Shown: in pieces, positions 10,151 to 23,036 of the stretch
Position numbering within the stretch: the stretch's first letter is position 1
Layout of the letters: every line of letters starts with the position of its first letter
NCBI GenBank assembly: GCA_027422505.1
Contig: JAPQWV010000001.1
Span: 8,122,001-8,186,000 of the forward strand
Source: Craterostigma plantagineum
Taxonomy: Eukaryota > Streptophyta > Magnoliopsida > Lamiales > Linderniaceae
Length of the DNA: 64,000 nucleotides
Reading direction: 5' to 3'
Position numbers and translations under genes: made by a program
The notes under the pieces: model-generated
Told to the model about the DNA's origin: nothing
The model's database searches: none
Seen by the model: only the letters and a program-made list of their open reading frames with translations

Positions 10151-13100
10151 ATGGAGGCGAATTTGAATAGAATGGTTTGTTTGAACGGCGCGAATTATCA
10201 CAAGTGGAAAGGCAAGATGAAGGATCTTTTATTTTTGAAGAAAATGCATCTTCCGTTTTTCGCTAAAGCAAAGCCCGATTCAAAAACTGATGAAGAATGG
10301 GAATTTGAGCATCTTCAAGTATGTGGTTTTATTCGGCAATGGATTGAAGACATTATATTAAACCATATTGTGAATGAGACACATGCCAAGACGTTGTGGG
10401 AAAAGCTTGAGACGTTATATGCTTCTAAAACAGGTAACAATAAATTGTTTCTGTAGTACCCGTAAATTCTATTATGGGACTTTGATGTAATTAAATATGT
10501 AAATTGCTAAGAAGTAAATTTGATAATGAAACATTAATAGAATCTTCACAAATAAATTGTGAAACTCAAACAAGAATGATATTAATAATAGTAATAGAAC
10601 AAATAGGGATGGGCTACACTTAGTCTTTGCAACGTAGGCCCAAGAATTAAGTTTATCTTTCAGCTCAAATCCTAGAAATGTAATAAGTAATAGGTTACTT
10701 AATACTAAAGGAAAACCACCAACGATCAAGATGTCCAATCATCGCCATTCTCGAGACTTTTTCCTTAGTACATATCCATGACTCATAAGGTGAAACAAAT
10801 CGGATCATCACAAGAAATATTATACGTAGAAATAAGGAGGAAAACGAAAGAAACACCAACTCATAAGCTTAACGGTTCGAGAATCTGAAAGTTGAGGGAA
10901 GGTATATTTCTTAAACTTAAACTTAATATGATTAGGTTATTTTCAACAATTATATAATGTTTGATTATTTCATAAAATGACCTAGGGTTGTTCGAAGGTT
11001 TTCATGCTTAGGAGATTTATAACTCTCAAGTTAGAACTCATGTTCATAAGTGTTACGGTGATGTGGGACTTCTAGTGACCCGAAATATATGTTGGTCATA
11101 GGAATTCGATTTTGACCGTATCCTTTCCTGGGATGACAATAACTTTCGAGGATAAATAATTTCAGTAAGAACTATTTCGTTTATGTGATATTAGGATGTT
11201 TTAGTGTAGAAATATTAATGGAGGTTGAATTTAGGGCGTACCGTTTCCTGGCAATAGCATAGTTTTTGAAGACAATTTTTAGGGTTTTTAGGGAGAATAA
11301 CGATTTTTAGAAGTCTCGACATGATACAGTACCACTAAAGATTTCGAAGTGTATAATTAGAATAATCTCGAGATGAACTGTGGTTGTCTTCAAATGTTTG
11401 GAGTATTATATGTCGATACATGATTGCATGCTAATCATAGGAAGATCAGAGAAAGCCGAGATATAATCATTCTTCCATAGGTAGATTTCGAGATGTGAAA
11501 AATAGATCTCGAGAATCTCGACATTAGAAGGAATTAGACCTCAATATAGGTTTCGACATTGCATGAAAATTTCGACATGATATAAAAATAATTTCGACAA
11601 AAGACCTCGAGGTGTATATAGGCATATTTCGACATACACATACACAATAAGATCTCGACATTCTCCATGTTATAAGTCTCGACATTTAATTCCCTAACAA
11701 AGTTCTCGACCACATGCAATGATTAGACCTACCAATTTCCTAATTACACACGTGTTTACTAATTAAAATAACCACCAAAGAACCTAAAAGCACACGTGGT
11801 GGCCATCTAGGTTGTTATCAAGTACGACTAATAAGACTATCTTAACCCTAAGGTAATTTACAAAGCATACACACGTGTCTATATGCATATGATTATATGT
11901 GTGGGTGTATATATACGTATATATATATATATATATATATATTAATGGAACCTACATATAAATAGATCATTATAACTTAGAATTAATGAAGATTCTCAGT
12001 ATTACTTCAAAAGCTTCCGATATCATTTATTTTAAGGTTTTCTATAAATTTAGGGTTTTCCGTATTTTAGGGTTTTCGTGATTTTTAGGGTTTTGATAAT
12101 TTTAGGATTTTGAGACTTAAGAGTTTGGAAATTTCGAAATTAGGTGACTTAGTAAATATACTAATATAATAATATTTTGTGCTCAGAGATTCGAACTGTA
12201 GAGAATTCACCAGGATTGTCTACCGATTTTATCAGGATGGCAGGTAGGTGAATTATTCATCTACAATGCGTAAACACTTATTTGAATTACGTGTTTTTAT
12301 GTGCTTCAATGATTTACGTGATTTATGTGCTTTAGGTATATTTCATGTGAAATCACGAATTCATATGGTATCACGTTTATATGCATATCATAACACAGGG
12401 GTGAGATATTTACACCGTATTGAGACGGTTGATTTGAGATATTGTCGAGCGGGGTAGAATGAGATGTTTGTGATTTTTGTTGTTGACTCGTTGAGGAGTC
12501 GATGTTGGTACTCGTATGACACCTGACGGCAGACAGGCGTGATCGATCTGTCTACTCGGGCGTGAACGTCCCGAGGTGCAAAACCGTCGTGGTTATATTA
12601 TCAGCGGAGGGAGCGACCTGACAGGGCAGTTGCGTGAACGTCAAAACGCTGTCGGCGTAGGCTATCGTTTACGGAAGAGCGACCTAGTAGGGCAGTTGCG
12701 TGAACGTCAAAACGCTACTAGTGTAAGCTTCCGTTATGTTATAGGCGCGTGAGGTGTCGAGTCTGACCTAGGGCCCTGTGTTGTGTGATTTGAGATAGGA
12801 AAGTGGAAAAGAAAGAGTGAACATTGCATGTGAGATATTGGGATCGGGAATGAACGTTCACGTGCATACATGCATCTTTATTCACCTATTGGGCGAATCG
12901 CTCAGTGTTTACGTGTTGTAGGTACCGAGTCTGACGCCGACACGTGTCAGGACTGAGGCGGCTGGTGGCGGTGCTCCACGGACTTTTGAGGGCAGGGCGG
13001 TACATGGATGAAGACCTGTGGAGCGATAATAGGGGTTTTTGTTCTTTTGACTTTCTGGGGCTACGTCCGTTGTACAGATACTACTATGTAAAATAATATT

Positions 13101-16100
13101 TTATTATATTATATTATATTTTAGGAAAAAGTTTTTATTAGACGGGTCTTCCGCGACTTACGTTGCGAAAATCCGCCACTAATCCTAATTAGAAAACGAG
13201 GATCGCTACAGTTTCTTTTGAAGCAGGCGATGCATTTGCGATATCAAGAAAACACGTCCATCTGACCACATCAATGAGTTTCAAGGGTGTTGATCAGTTG
13301 TTTGGCATAGGCGTTAAGTTTGAATCGGAGGTTCTCGGTTTTATGGCTGTTAAATACTCTCCCTGATTCTTGGGGAAGTTTTAGAGTTTCGTTGACCAAG
13401 TCGGCCCCCAATGGTTTGGTAACCTTAGAGTGCGTCAAGAGCGGCATTTTGAATGAGGAGGTGAGAAGGAAAATGCAAGGTACTCGTCACACTCCGAGGT
13501 GTTGGTTACTGAAAATAGGGGGAGAAGTCGACATGTGGGCCAGAAATATAAGGATCTTGAGTGTCATCACTGCGGGAAGAAAGGACATATCAAGAGATAT
13601 TGCTATAAGTTAAAGAAGGAGCAGTCGAAGAAGAATGTTGATGACGGTGATGATCGCATGAATACCACCACTACTCCAGATAACCTTGTTATTGTCTATG
13701 ACGACGAGGGGATCAATCTTGTGAAAGGCGAGACTAGTTGGGTATTGGATAGCGGTGCAGCTTATCATGTTAACTACTCGGGAATTCTTTGCATCATATA
13801 CTCCGGGCGATTTTGGAGTCTTGAAGATGGGCAATGATGGTTTAGCGAAGGTGATAGGCGTCGGCACTATTTATTTGGACACAGGACTGGGTTCGAAGTT
13901 GATATTGAAGGAGGTCAGACATGCTCCTGATGTTTGATTGCATTTCATTTCTACTGAAAAAACTTGATAATGAGGGTTATTCTTGCCACTATGGTGATGG
14001 ACATTGGAAGATCACTCGAGGCTCTTTGATCGTGGCTCGTGGTAAGAAATTTTCTAATTTGTATTGGTTTAACACTAATGTTTATGCTAGTGGTGTGAAC
14101 GCAGTTGATAGCGGGAATTCTTCTAGTCTTTGGCATCGGAGATTGAGTCACATCAGCGAGAAAGGGCTCGATTGTTTGGCCAAGAAGAATATCCTGGCTT
14201 GAAAGGCGCTAAGTTAGAAAGATGTGTGCATTGCTTAGCTGGAAAGCAGAAACGGGTTTCTTTTCATCATCATCCACCTCACAAGAAGGACGCTTTGCTT
14301 GAGTTAGTTCACTCATATGTTTGCGGTCCTTTGAAGGTGAAATCTTCTGGAGGTGCTTCTTACTTTGTCACATTTATTAGTTCACTCATATGTTCGCGCT
14401 TTGAAGTCAAAGGATCAGGTACTTGACGCCTTTATTGAGTTTCATGTTCTGTTGAGCGGGAGACCGGGAATAAGTTGAAGTGCATCAGAACAGACAACGG
14501 AGGTGAATATCGCGGACCAATTGATGCTTTTTGTCGAAGATATGGTATTCGGCATCAGAAAACACCTCCTAAAACTCCTCAGTTGAATGGCTTAGCTGAA
14601 TGGATGAACAGAACATTGATGGAGAGAGTCAGATGCGTACTGTCAGAAGCAAAGTTGCCTCAGCATTTTTGGGGTGAGGCTTTATATACGGTTACTCGTA
14701 TTATTAATTTGACTCCTTCAGTTGCCTTGCAGGGGGTGTTCCTAACAAAGTCTGGTATGGTAAGGATGTCTCATATGACCACTTGAGAGTCTTTGGGTCC
14801 AAATGTTTTGTGCATGTCCCAAGAGATGAAATATCAAAATTGGATGCCAAAACAAGACAGTGCATTTTTCTTGGCTATGGCGATGACGAGTTTGGCTACA
14901 GATGTTATGATCCTGTCGATAAGAAGCTTATCAGAAGCGGTGATGTTATCTTTATGGAGGATCAGACGATTGAGGATATCGAGAATTCAGAAAAGCCAGT
15001 TATCCAGAATGACCACTTGATTGATTTGGATCGCCTACTTACACCAAATCCAGGTGAAGCTGAGAGTCAACCCGATGATCATGTTGTCGATGATATTAAT
15101 CAGCAGGAGGAGACACATGTTGACTTGCCAGAACCATCTATTAGAAGGTCTACTAGAGAGAGACGACCTTCTACTCGTTATTCATCCGATGAGTTCGTGC
15201 TTCTTACTAGTGAAGGTGAGCCAGAGAGTTATGATGAAGCCATTCATAGTCCAGATGGAGAAAAGTGGATTGCTTCTATGACAGACGGTATGGATTCTTT
15301 ACGAGTAAATGACACGTATGAACTGGTGGAGCTTCCTAAAGGTAAAAGGGCCTTGAAGAACAAGTGCATTTACAAGGTGAAGCATGAAGAGCACTCACTT
15401 TCTTCCGGATTTAAATCCAGGTTGGTTGTCAAAGGCTTCAGTCAGAAGCATGTGATTGATTTTAGTGAGATTTTTTCACCAGTTGTGAAGATGACTTCTA
15501 CCCATGTCGTTTTGGGTTTGGCAGCGAGTCTTGATTTTGATACAAAACAAATGGACGTCAAGACTGCTTTTCTTCATGGTGATCTTGATGAAGAAATTTA
15601 TATGGAGCAACCCGAGGGCTTCGTTCAGAAAGGAAAGGAGAATTATGTCTGCAAATTGAAAAAGAGCTTGTATGGCTTGAAACAAGCTCTGAGACATGGT
15701 ATAAAAAGTTTGAATCGCTGATGATTCAAGAAGGGTATAAGAAGAATGATACTGACCATTGTGTTTTTATGCAGAGATTCCCCGATGACGATATCATAAT
15801 TTTATCTATTTTATGTTGATGATATGCTTATTGTAGGTTATTGTAGGATCTGGGGCCGGCTCAATGCATTCTTGGGATGAATATCACACATGACTAAAAG
15901 AGAAGAAGTTGTGTTATCTCAAGAAAAGTACATCGAAAAGGTACTGCAACGATTTAGCATGGAGAAGGCAAAACCGGTGAGTACCCCACTTGCAACCTTT
16001 ATTAGATTGAGCATGACACAGTGCCCTACAGACGAGAAAGAAAAAGAAGTTATGGACCGAGTTCCCTATTCATCTGCCGTTAGTAGTCTTATGTATGTTA

Positions 16101-16728
16101 TGGTGTGTACTCGACCCGATTTAGCTCATGCAGTTGGAGTTGTTAGTAGATTTATGTCTAACCCAAGGAAAGAGCATTGGAATGCTGTGAAATGGATTTT
16201 GAGATATCTCCGAGGTACATCCAACATGAGATTGTGTTTTGATTCTGACGAGCCTGTCTTGTTGGTTACACAGATTCAGATCTGGGCGGAGATGTGGATA
16301 CGAGGACATCTACTTCATGCTATTTGATTAGTTTTGCAGCAGGAGCTGTTTCTTGGCAGTCCAGACTTCATAAGTGTATTGCCTTGTCTACGACAGAGGC
16401 AGAATTTATAGCTGTTACGAAAACTTGCAAAGAGCTTCTTTGGATGAAGAACTTCATGAGTGAGCTTGGATTTGATCAGCAAAGGTATGTCTTATTTTGT
16501 GACAGCCAGAGTACGATTCATCTCAGTAAAAATCCGACGTTTCATGGGAAGTCGAAGCATATTGATATGCGATATCATTGGATTCGTGAAATTTTGGATA
16601 CCAAGCAGCTTGAAGTTGAGAAGATTCACACCGATGATAATGGCGCTGATAAGATGACTAAGTCATTGGTGAGATCGAAATTTGAAGCTTGTTGTATGAT
16701 TTCCGATTTGGCGATTTCCTTCACATAG
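10151..16728 (+). pseudogene. Copia gag-pol, degenerate and interrupted
   Basis: Gag starts MEANLNRMVCLNGANYHKWK and is split at 10451 by the solo LTR, resuming at 13216. Domains follow in Copia order: a CCHC zinc knuckle (CHHCGKKGHIKRYC, about 13559), protease (WVLDSGAAYH, about 13738), GAG-pre-integrase (LWHRRLSHIS, about 14130), integrase core (IRTDNGGEY, about 14485), RT (about 15390-15870, with YVDDM near 15816) and RNase H (about 16290-16700). Between domains the reading frame changes repeatedly (near 13495, 13790, 14200, 14430, 14780, 15700 and 16280), so no functional polyprotein can be made. Sequence style is closest to tobacco TNT1-94. Confidence 0.9.
10452..13210 (+). mobile_element. 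Solo LTR nested in the Copia gag
   Basis: Starts TGTAGTACCCG, ends CGCTACA (5-bp inverted TGTAG/CTACA) and is flanked by gtttc at 10447-10451 and 13211-13215. No gag, pol, PBS or purine tract lies inside. At 2759 bp with one LTR-like unit, it is best read as a solo LTR left by recombination of a Ty3/gypsy-type element. Inside are a zone rich in TCTCGAC/TTTCGAC motifs (11290-11720), a TA microsatellite (11918-11942), two tandem copies of a unit containing GGGCAGTTGCGTGAACGTC (12605-12740), and a 3' block shared with the LTR at 1-2448. Confidence 0.85.
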
Positions 16729-16744
16729 TCGTGAGGGGGGGATT

Positions 16745-17360
16745 TGTTGGGTTATTTGGGCTCCCAACTATGTGGATAAAAGCCCAGCTCTTAGCCCACT
16801 TAACACCAAGTTGTAGCAGTTAGATCTTGACCTACCAAAGGGAGAGAAAGTTAAGGATCGATCGATTTATTCCACAAAAGAAAGAAAATTTTTCAGCAAC
16901 TTGCCTGCAGCGGCAGCTTCGAATTTCTCACATTTGGAGGGAAAAAGGTTGTCCTATTAACCTGAAATTTCAGGAGAAGATAGAAGATTCATTGATCTTC
17001 ATTCTCCCCAAAGGGATTTTCATTTAGAGGTCTGGTTTGTGAGTTACGAATTTTTTACTTTTGCTGCGATTTTCTGTGACGAATTTGATCTTTTGATCTT
17101 GTTTTGAGTTGTAGCGATGTTGGAGCTTTGATTTGGTGTTCATAGCTCGTTTGTGGCATTGGGTGTGGTGTAATTTGCTGTACTTGAAGTAGTGATAGTG
17201 GATTTTGGATCATTAGGTCCCGTGGTTTTTACCTCGCCCATTTGAAGGGGGTTTTCCACGTCATATCGCCGTGTTGAATTCCGTTTTATTTTCGCTGTGT
17301 TGATTCATTGCGCTGCCAATATTCTGCCCGAGTGTTTGTTTATACTGTCCGATCCTAACA
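16745..17360 (+). repeat. 3' LTR of the nested Copia
   Basis: 616 bp, TGTTGGG...CCTAACA, directly preceded by a purine-rich tract. It differs from the 5' LTR by scattered substitutions and small indels, so the insertion is not recent. Confidence 0.9.
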
Positions 17361-17365
17361 AAAGT

Positions 17366-19485
17366 ATATGCATAAACAAATTTATTTAATACTTCCAACT
17401 GATAGTTGAGTTTCTTTTTAAGCTATTAGTTTCTAGCATTTGCTTCAGAGACGAACCTAGTAACGACTGTTTGATAATGACAACACATTTTTATAGGCTA
17501 CATGGATAAGATTAGGAAATCGGTAGAGGTCTGCTGGTTTTTGCCTGCTGAGCGAGTTATTGTTCATGTGGCTGCACAAGATTCGCAAACAAGAAGAAAT
17601 CAAATAATGCGAGAACTTCATTAAGTTTACACATAAACATAGAAAAGATAAATATCCTTACAAGTGTTTCGCATTGCTCAAGTTGACAAACGACGTAGGA
17701 ACTCTTCTGAGAGCATCTGCTTCTCATTTGAGATATCTTCTCATTAGGCATCTGCTTCTCATTTGAGGTATCTTCTGAAGAAACCGAAGATACCTTAAGT
17801 CCGTTGAAGAGGCAGTAATTATCTATGTGAACTTATTTTATCCACGTAGTAAATATATGTCATTATTCATAAATGCAGTGAATAATAAGAAAGAAATAAA
17901 ATAACATGCAAAACAGAGCCATCTACACATGGCTCAAAGCATAGTTAGATCGTCCTCGTGTTAGAGAAACCAATATAATCGAGCTTACGGTGCATATTAA
18001 ATTAAAAGCAGCCCCTCCACTTGCTTCCCAGTCACCGCCAATCCCTTGGTCCAATAGCTGAGCAGGCAGCAGATGTCCGCCAAGAATTGGGTCGATTTAC
18101 TGCAACAATTGACAATTCACAGAGGAAAATAACTATGTGCGGTTCGAAGTGACCTGAGACGGAAATCAGAAACATCCAAATCTGACCTACTTGATGATCA
18201 CGAATGGTAAAATAATGCATATTGTTTGACACCCACGAAAGAAACTTATTAAAATCATTCATTCAATTTTCTCTTACACACTATTTTCTTCCAATCAAAC
18301 ATTGTGTTAAAGTGGCACAAATTTAAGGTAAAGGAGAACAAGAAAAAGACCTAGTAAATTTTAGAGTATACCTCATCCCAGCCAGTAAGGAAAATAGTAT
18401 CAACATAGCAGCAAACCAACCTTCCATTCTACGAGGATACCATCGAAGGACCTTTTTCGTCAGATAGACATCAACAAGTGAATGTTATCAAACATGAATT
18501 TAGCACACCAATACCAACCTTAAATCTGATCTTCTTCCGAAGGCTATTAATAAACACGTTGGACGAACATATCTTCAGCGAATTGTTGTCTTAAAACATC
18601 CGTCTATATAAAATAAAAGCACAAATCAATGATGTATCACGGCTCTTTCTAACAGTTATCATATAGCTCTTGCAGTATGCTCTCGAATGTTTTCCCAACC
18701 TTAGATGGTAAATCTCAAGGAAGTTGATTTCCGTCTATATCATACATGGCGTAACAGTATAATATGTAATAGAGCAAATAAAATGGAATGGAAGCAAACC
18801 ATCAAACACCATTAACACATAATCGCTCGACTTCTATCAGGATAGGAATTATGAATATATATCAGCATCAAACACCCTAAACACTTTATCGTCTCTCTAC
18901 TTCTCAGGATATGGAGGATCAGGCTTGGATGATCAGGCTTCAATAGCTCAGTAAAACATACAATTTGAAGCAAAACTACTCACTTGGGTGGGTCACCTTC
19001 TGTCTATTCATCAACAATCACCTCCTTATTTCCTCCAATAAAGCTTTAGCCCCTGCCACTGCAGCAGAACCACGATGAATAACCTGCAGAGGTTAAGGAC
19101 TGGGTTCCTCATCGAAATCATAGCCGCTGCGAACCGCGGTAGCCTACTCCGTCATAAGGACCCACAACATCGAGAGACCGAGAACGCGATTGGGCATTTG
19201 GAGTTCTGCGATCTTTTAGTTTGACGATAAGCAGAGCGTCAAGACTACGTTCTTTACGAGTGGGATTGGGGTGGGGAATTTCATGGAACAGCTTTGTGGT
19301 GGATAAGGTAACTGGCAGGATAGGTGATGGCTGACGCGGGCTGGATTGGGAAAACGGTGACCGGTAGACACGGTAATTTTACTTTTCAATATTAATTGGC
19401 AATAAATTTTTAACTGTTGAGGGGACCTGCTACCTAGGGGAAACTGGCGATGAAACGGTGGATAGCCTATTTTATATAAGTAAAG
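17366..19485 (-). other. Helitron body, no recognised gene
   Basis: About 2.1 kb. Short minus-strand open stretches (for example 18262-18032, MNDFNKFLSWVSNNMHYFTI) and intron-like AT-rich gaps look like remains of a captured or ancestral gene. I cannot match them to a family. A replication-protein-A-like gene, common in plant Helitrons, was considered but is not supported by any motif I can name. 17690-17780 has a short direct repeat (CATCTGCTTCTCATTTGAG..TATCTTCT, twice). Confidence 0.35.
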
Positions 19486-19929
19486 ATATTTCATCTTAAA
19501 CACTATAAAGTTATTTTAAGTACACCCGTAGATAGTGCTATCAAAACGGGATGGTGGGGGGGGGGGGGGGGCGGCCCGTAGGCCACCAAAGCCCGTTGTT
19601 TGGCGGGACGTGGCGGGCTTAGAAATTTAAGCACGCCTGCCTTACATAAATTTAGGTTTTTTATTTCAATTTTAAAGTTTTATTTTATAATAAGATATTA
19701 ATTACGATATTTATTACTAATTATATATAACTATGCCATGAATTGTGTTTTTATTAATAATATGTCATCGTAGTATAATCAATGAATTATTAACTATTCT
19801 ATAACTAATTTACATTATATTTGACATTTAATATATATTAAGGACTCGTTGGATGGCTTTTTAATTAAAATAGGGTTATTTTAACCGAAATTAGATAAAA
19901 TAGGGCTAATTTGACAACAATTAATAAAA

Positions 19930-20140
19930 TCGAGCGAATCGCGTTTATTAGCCGCGACGTCGCGTCTATTAGCCGCGACGAGCTTCGCGCGGGCCTGATC
20001 GGGCCCGATATTTGAAAATTGGGCCTGATTTTTAGAGAAAAATTGTTTGGGCCGAGTGAGGCCCAGTAGACTCGCCGTCGCGGCTAATCGGCTATTAGCC
20101 GCGACGTCGCGCTTAATAGCAGCGACGACGCGAATAATAA
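19930..20140. repeat. Left subterminal GCGACG array of MULE-1
   Basis: Repeated GCCGCGACGTCGCG-type sequence (CpG-rich, partly palindromic) separated by TTATTAG-like spacers. A matching array lies at the other end (25650-25935). Its position just inside the TIRs suggests binding sites for the transposase or an accessory protein; that role is inference. Confidence 0.7.
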
Positions 20141-20583
20141 ATCCGCGAGCTCTTCTTCTTCTTCCCCATTTCTCCTCTTCTCCTCCCCACCGATTCCGGC
20201 GATTTACAGCGGCGAATTACAGCGGCCAACACCACGTGATAGATCCATTCTTCCTCGTCATCATCGATTAAGCTTGTTTTGGGTATGAAACTCCTAATTT
20301 GTTTAAATCTTGATTTTGATATTTCGTTAAATTTCGTCGAATTCTTGCGTTTAAATTTGTGTCTTTGGTATAATATGTGCTTTATATAGTGGGGTTGCTT
20401 AGTAGATTGATATAATACGTTAATTTTACATAATTGATTCGATTTAGGAATTTTCCCTAATTTCGACCCTAATTTTGAAATTAGATTTCTAGGTTACTTG
20501 ATTCGTTTGTTAGTACATGAGTCAATTTTTGTGTTTGTTTATTGTTATTTGTTGTGATATTGACTTTGAAACGCTAATTTAGG

Positions 20584-22744
20584 ATGGATACGAATGAATA
20601 TTACGGTCCGATCGACAGATCACTTCTGATATTCCAGGATAGTCATCGTTGTAACGATGTACTATCCAATGCTGATGGTGCCCTCGACACGCCTTTGACC
20701 GTTAGGGTTTGGAGAGTGTCGTCTGGGGTAAGCTTTCACGACCGGTGCGGTTGCACGGTCGTATGTTGGATACTATGTCCTTCTACGGCGTGTATAGTTG
20801 TGGATCTCAGAAATTAGATCCACACTTGATCACGGCCCTCGTAGAGAGGTGGAGGAAGGAGACGCATACGTTCCACTTGTCTGTGGGTGAGGCCACCGTC
20901 ACTCTTGAGGACGTCGGTGTGCTGTGGGGACTCCCCATTGATGGTCACTCGGTCAGTGGTGTTATCCAGCACAGGACGCAGGATAAGTGGCTCGATTACT
21001 TGGAGGAGCTGACTGGTTACAGACCTGCTGTGGGGGCGTACACCGGGACGAAGGTGTCGCTGAGGAAATTTGCAGACTGGCTAGAAGCCAACGAGATCGA
21101 TGATCACAACTCAGAGTATGAGGTCGATCAGCGGGCACGTGCATATGCGCTATTGCTTATGGGATCGGTTTTGTTCCCCGAATCCAGCGGAAGTTCGACG
21201 TCCATGACTTTACTCCCACTGCTCGAAGACATAGACACCGTGCACACTTACAGTTGGGGCAGTGCCGTGCTGGCCTTCTTGTACAGAGAGCTGTGTACTT
21301 CGTGCCAGCGTGAGAAGATGAACATCGGTGGAGCTTTGCGGTTGCTACAGGTTTGTTCTTTTGTGTAATTGAATTTTCTTGAGGTGTATACATATTAATT
21401 TAAATTTTGTGTAGGTATGGGCATGGATTCGTATATTACCTGTGCAGCCCGTTATTATCCGTCCTCGAGTGCGGATGATGCCTACCGAGGAAGATGGAAT
21501 TCAGTTGCCCATGCCGACACATGCTGCGAGGTAGTAAGACGATGTTTATTAATTATTGCGTACTGCTACAATATTTTTATTAAAATATTTAATATATTTA
21601 ATATATTTTTCTTATAAAATTTAATATATTTTACTTATTTTTCTTAAAATATTTAATATTTTTTTCCTAAAATATTTAAATATATTTTTGTTAAAATATT
21701 TATATTTTAGAATATTTGTTTTATTTTAATATATTTTTAATAATATATTTATATTTTTTCATTTCAGGTGAAATGCGCTTTTCGATCATACGACATCGAC
21801 ACACTCGAATTTGTGTGCGATTCGTGAGTCGATCGATAGCATGTCGATGGAGCAGTTCGTCTGGTCACCCTACGACGATCAGGCACCAGAGATTTTTGAG
21901 AGCCGACTCTCGACCAGCATGCGTTCGATCGTCGTGTCCACTCATCTTCTATAACATCGTTGAGTGGCACTACCCGATCGCGTGCTACGACAGTTCGGGA
22001 TGGTTCAGTCCGTCCCGCAACGTCCGAGACAGCTCGTCGTTGATCTTCATCGACACAGTACACGTAACGTCGCGGGAAGGGATTGGAGAGCCTTCCACGA
22101 GCAGTACGAAGCCTTGTGGGTGTCTCGGTACGAGAGGATAGTCGGTGCGATGGAGATAGTTGGAGGTGCGCAGTGCACTCCAGATTATTATCCATGGTAC
22201 TGGAGGGTCACCCGTCGTTACATCTCTCCATCGACGATCCACATGAACCGAGGATTCCAGATGGGAGATAGTGCATTTATTGACGTTATGGTTAGTTACC
22301 TGTCCTTCTTTAGGTTTTTATTTTATTTTGGACGTGTCATTTAAGACGTGAATTGTTACCTATTAGGCACAGCACGTCGATAGGGCCGAGGTGATATTTA
22401 CAGGAGGAGATATGGAATGAGGATTGGACCTCATACATCAGATGCAAGGTCGTTCCTTGACAGACGACAGCGAAGACATATGTCGTTCGCTGATGTCCCC
22501 TCGACACACATGAGTGTCCCGTCATCTTCGCGTGGTCGGACGCAGGACCCTGGCCCGTCGTCTTCACGTGGTCGCACGTCACAGTACGGTGACGGTAGTT
22601 ACTTTACACCGACGGGTTTTGGTGTAGGCTACGGCGATGCTGATGATGATGATGATGATGACGCAATGCCTCCATATCAGCCATTTGTGCAGGAGTCACC
22701 GCCGCGACCCCAGCAGCGACGTCGTCCAGCCCGAAGCTCCTGTT
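20584..22744 (+). pseudogene. Plant mobile domain (PMD/MAIN-like) protein of MULE-1
   Basis: Starts MDTNEYYGPIDRSLLIFQDS. Exon 1 runs to 21350 (CTACAG|GTTTG), exon 2 is 21415-21530 (WAWIRILPVQPVIIRP) and exon 3 begins at 21768. PMD hallmarks are DPHLITALVERWRKETHTFH, GEATVTLEDVGVLWGLPIDG and SWGSAVLAFLYRELC in exon 1 and LPDRVLRQFGMVQSVP near 21967. The C-terminus is low complexity (Ser/Arg/Gly then Asp runs and a basic tail). PMD proteins act in silencing and genome stability in plants; here the gene is transposon cargo. There is a frame change near 20707 and further ones in exon 3 (about 21820-21960), so the copy is broken. The same order of motifs occurs at 32442-31491 in MULE-2. Confidence 0.8.
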
Positions 22745-23036
22745 GATCGTGGCCATCTGCACAGGAATAGACGACCACGTAGATGTGGCACAGGAGGGCA
22801 TTATTTACCTTAGTTTTTATTTTCTGTATTTTTTTATCTAATTAGGACAGCTGCTGATTTTTATTTGTGTTTGTTGCTGTTTTGTTTGCAATCTGTTTTT
22901 ATATTATATTTCTAGCAACTTTTTTAGTCGTAAATCGATGAAAATTACTTCCAAATACTTAAACAGGTACAACGATATACTACATCAACCAACAGATGCA
23001 ACGACATATTACATCAACCAACATCGAAACCGACAA

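Larger units (their letters stand above)
9509..17360 (+). mobile_element. Copia LTR retrotransposon (TNT1/Tork-like), with nested insertion
   Basis: TSD aaagt at 9504-9508 and 17361-17365. The LTRs begin TGTTGGG and the 3' copy ends CCTAACA. The order is 5' LTR, gag, protease, integrase, RT, RNase H, a purine tract (GAGGGGGGGA, about 16733-16742) and 3' LTR. Without the 2.76-kb insertion at 10452-13210 it is about 5.1 kb, a normal Copia length. The identical TSDs show a single retrotransposition event into the Helitron. Confidence 0.9.
9411..19486 (-). mobile_element. Helitron, interrupted by a Copia element
   Basis: Read on the minus strand, the 5' end is TCTTTACTTATATAAAATAGG (from 19486). 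The 3' end is a 7-bp stem hairpin, a short spacer and CTAG (ending at 9411). The host bases are A on one side and T on the other, the expected A|T insertion site with no duplication. Removing the Copia insertion leaves about 2.2 kb. No Rep or helicase motif was found, so it is non-autonomous. The termini fit the Helitron rule well; the assignment is from ends only. Confidence 0.7.

Noticed and set aside
18032..18460. RPA-like gene in the Helitron
   Set aside because: Short minus-strand open stretches only; no OB-fold or zinc motif that I can name.
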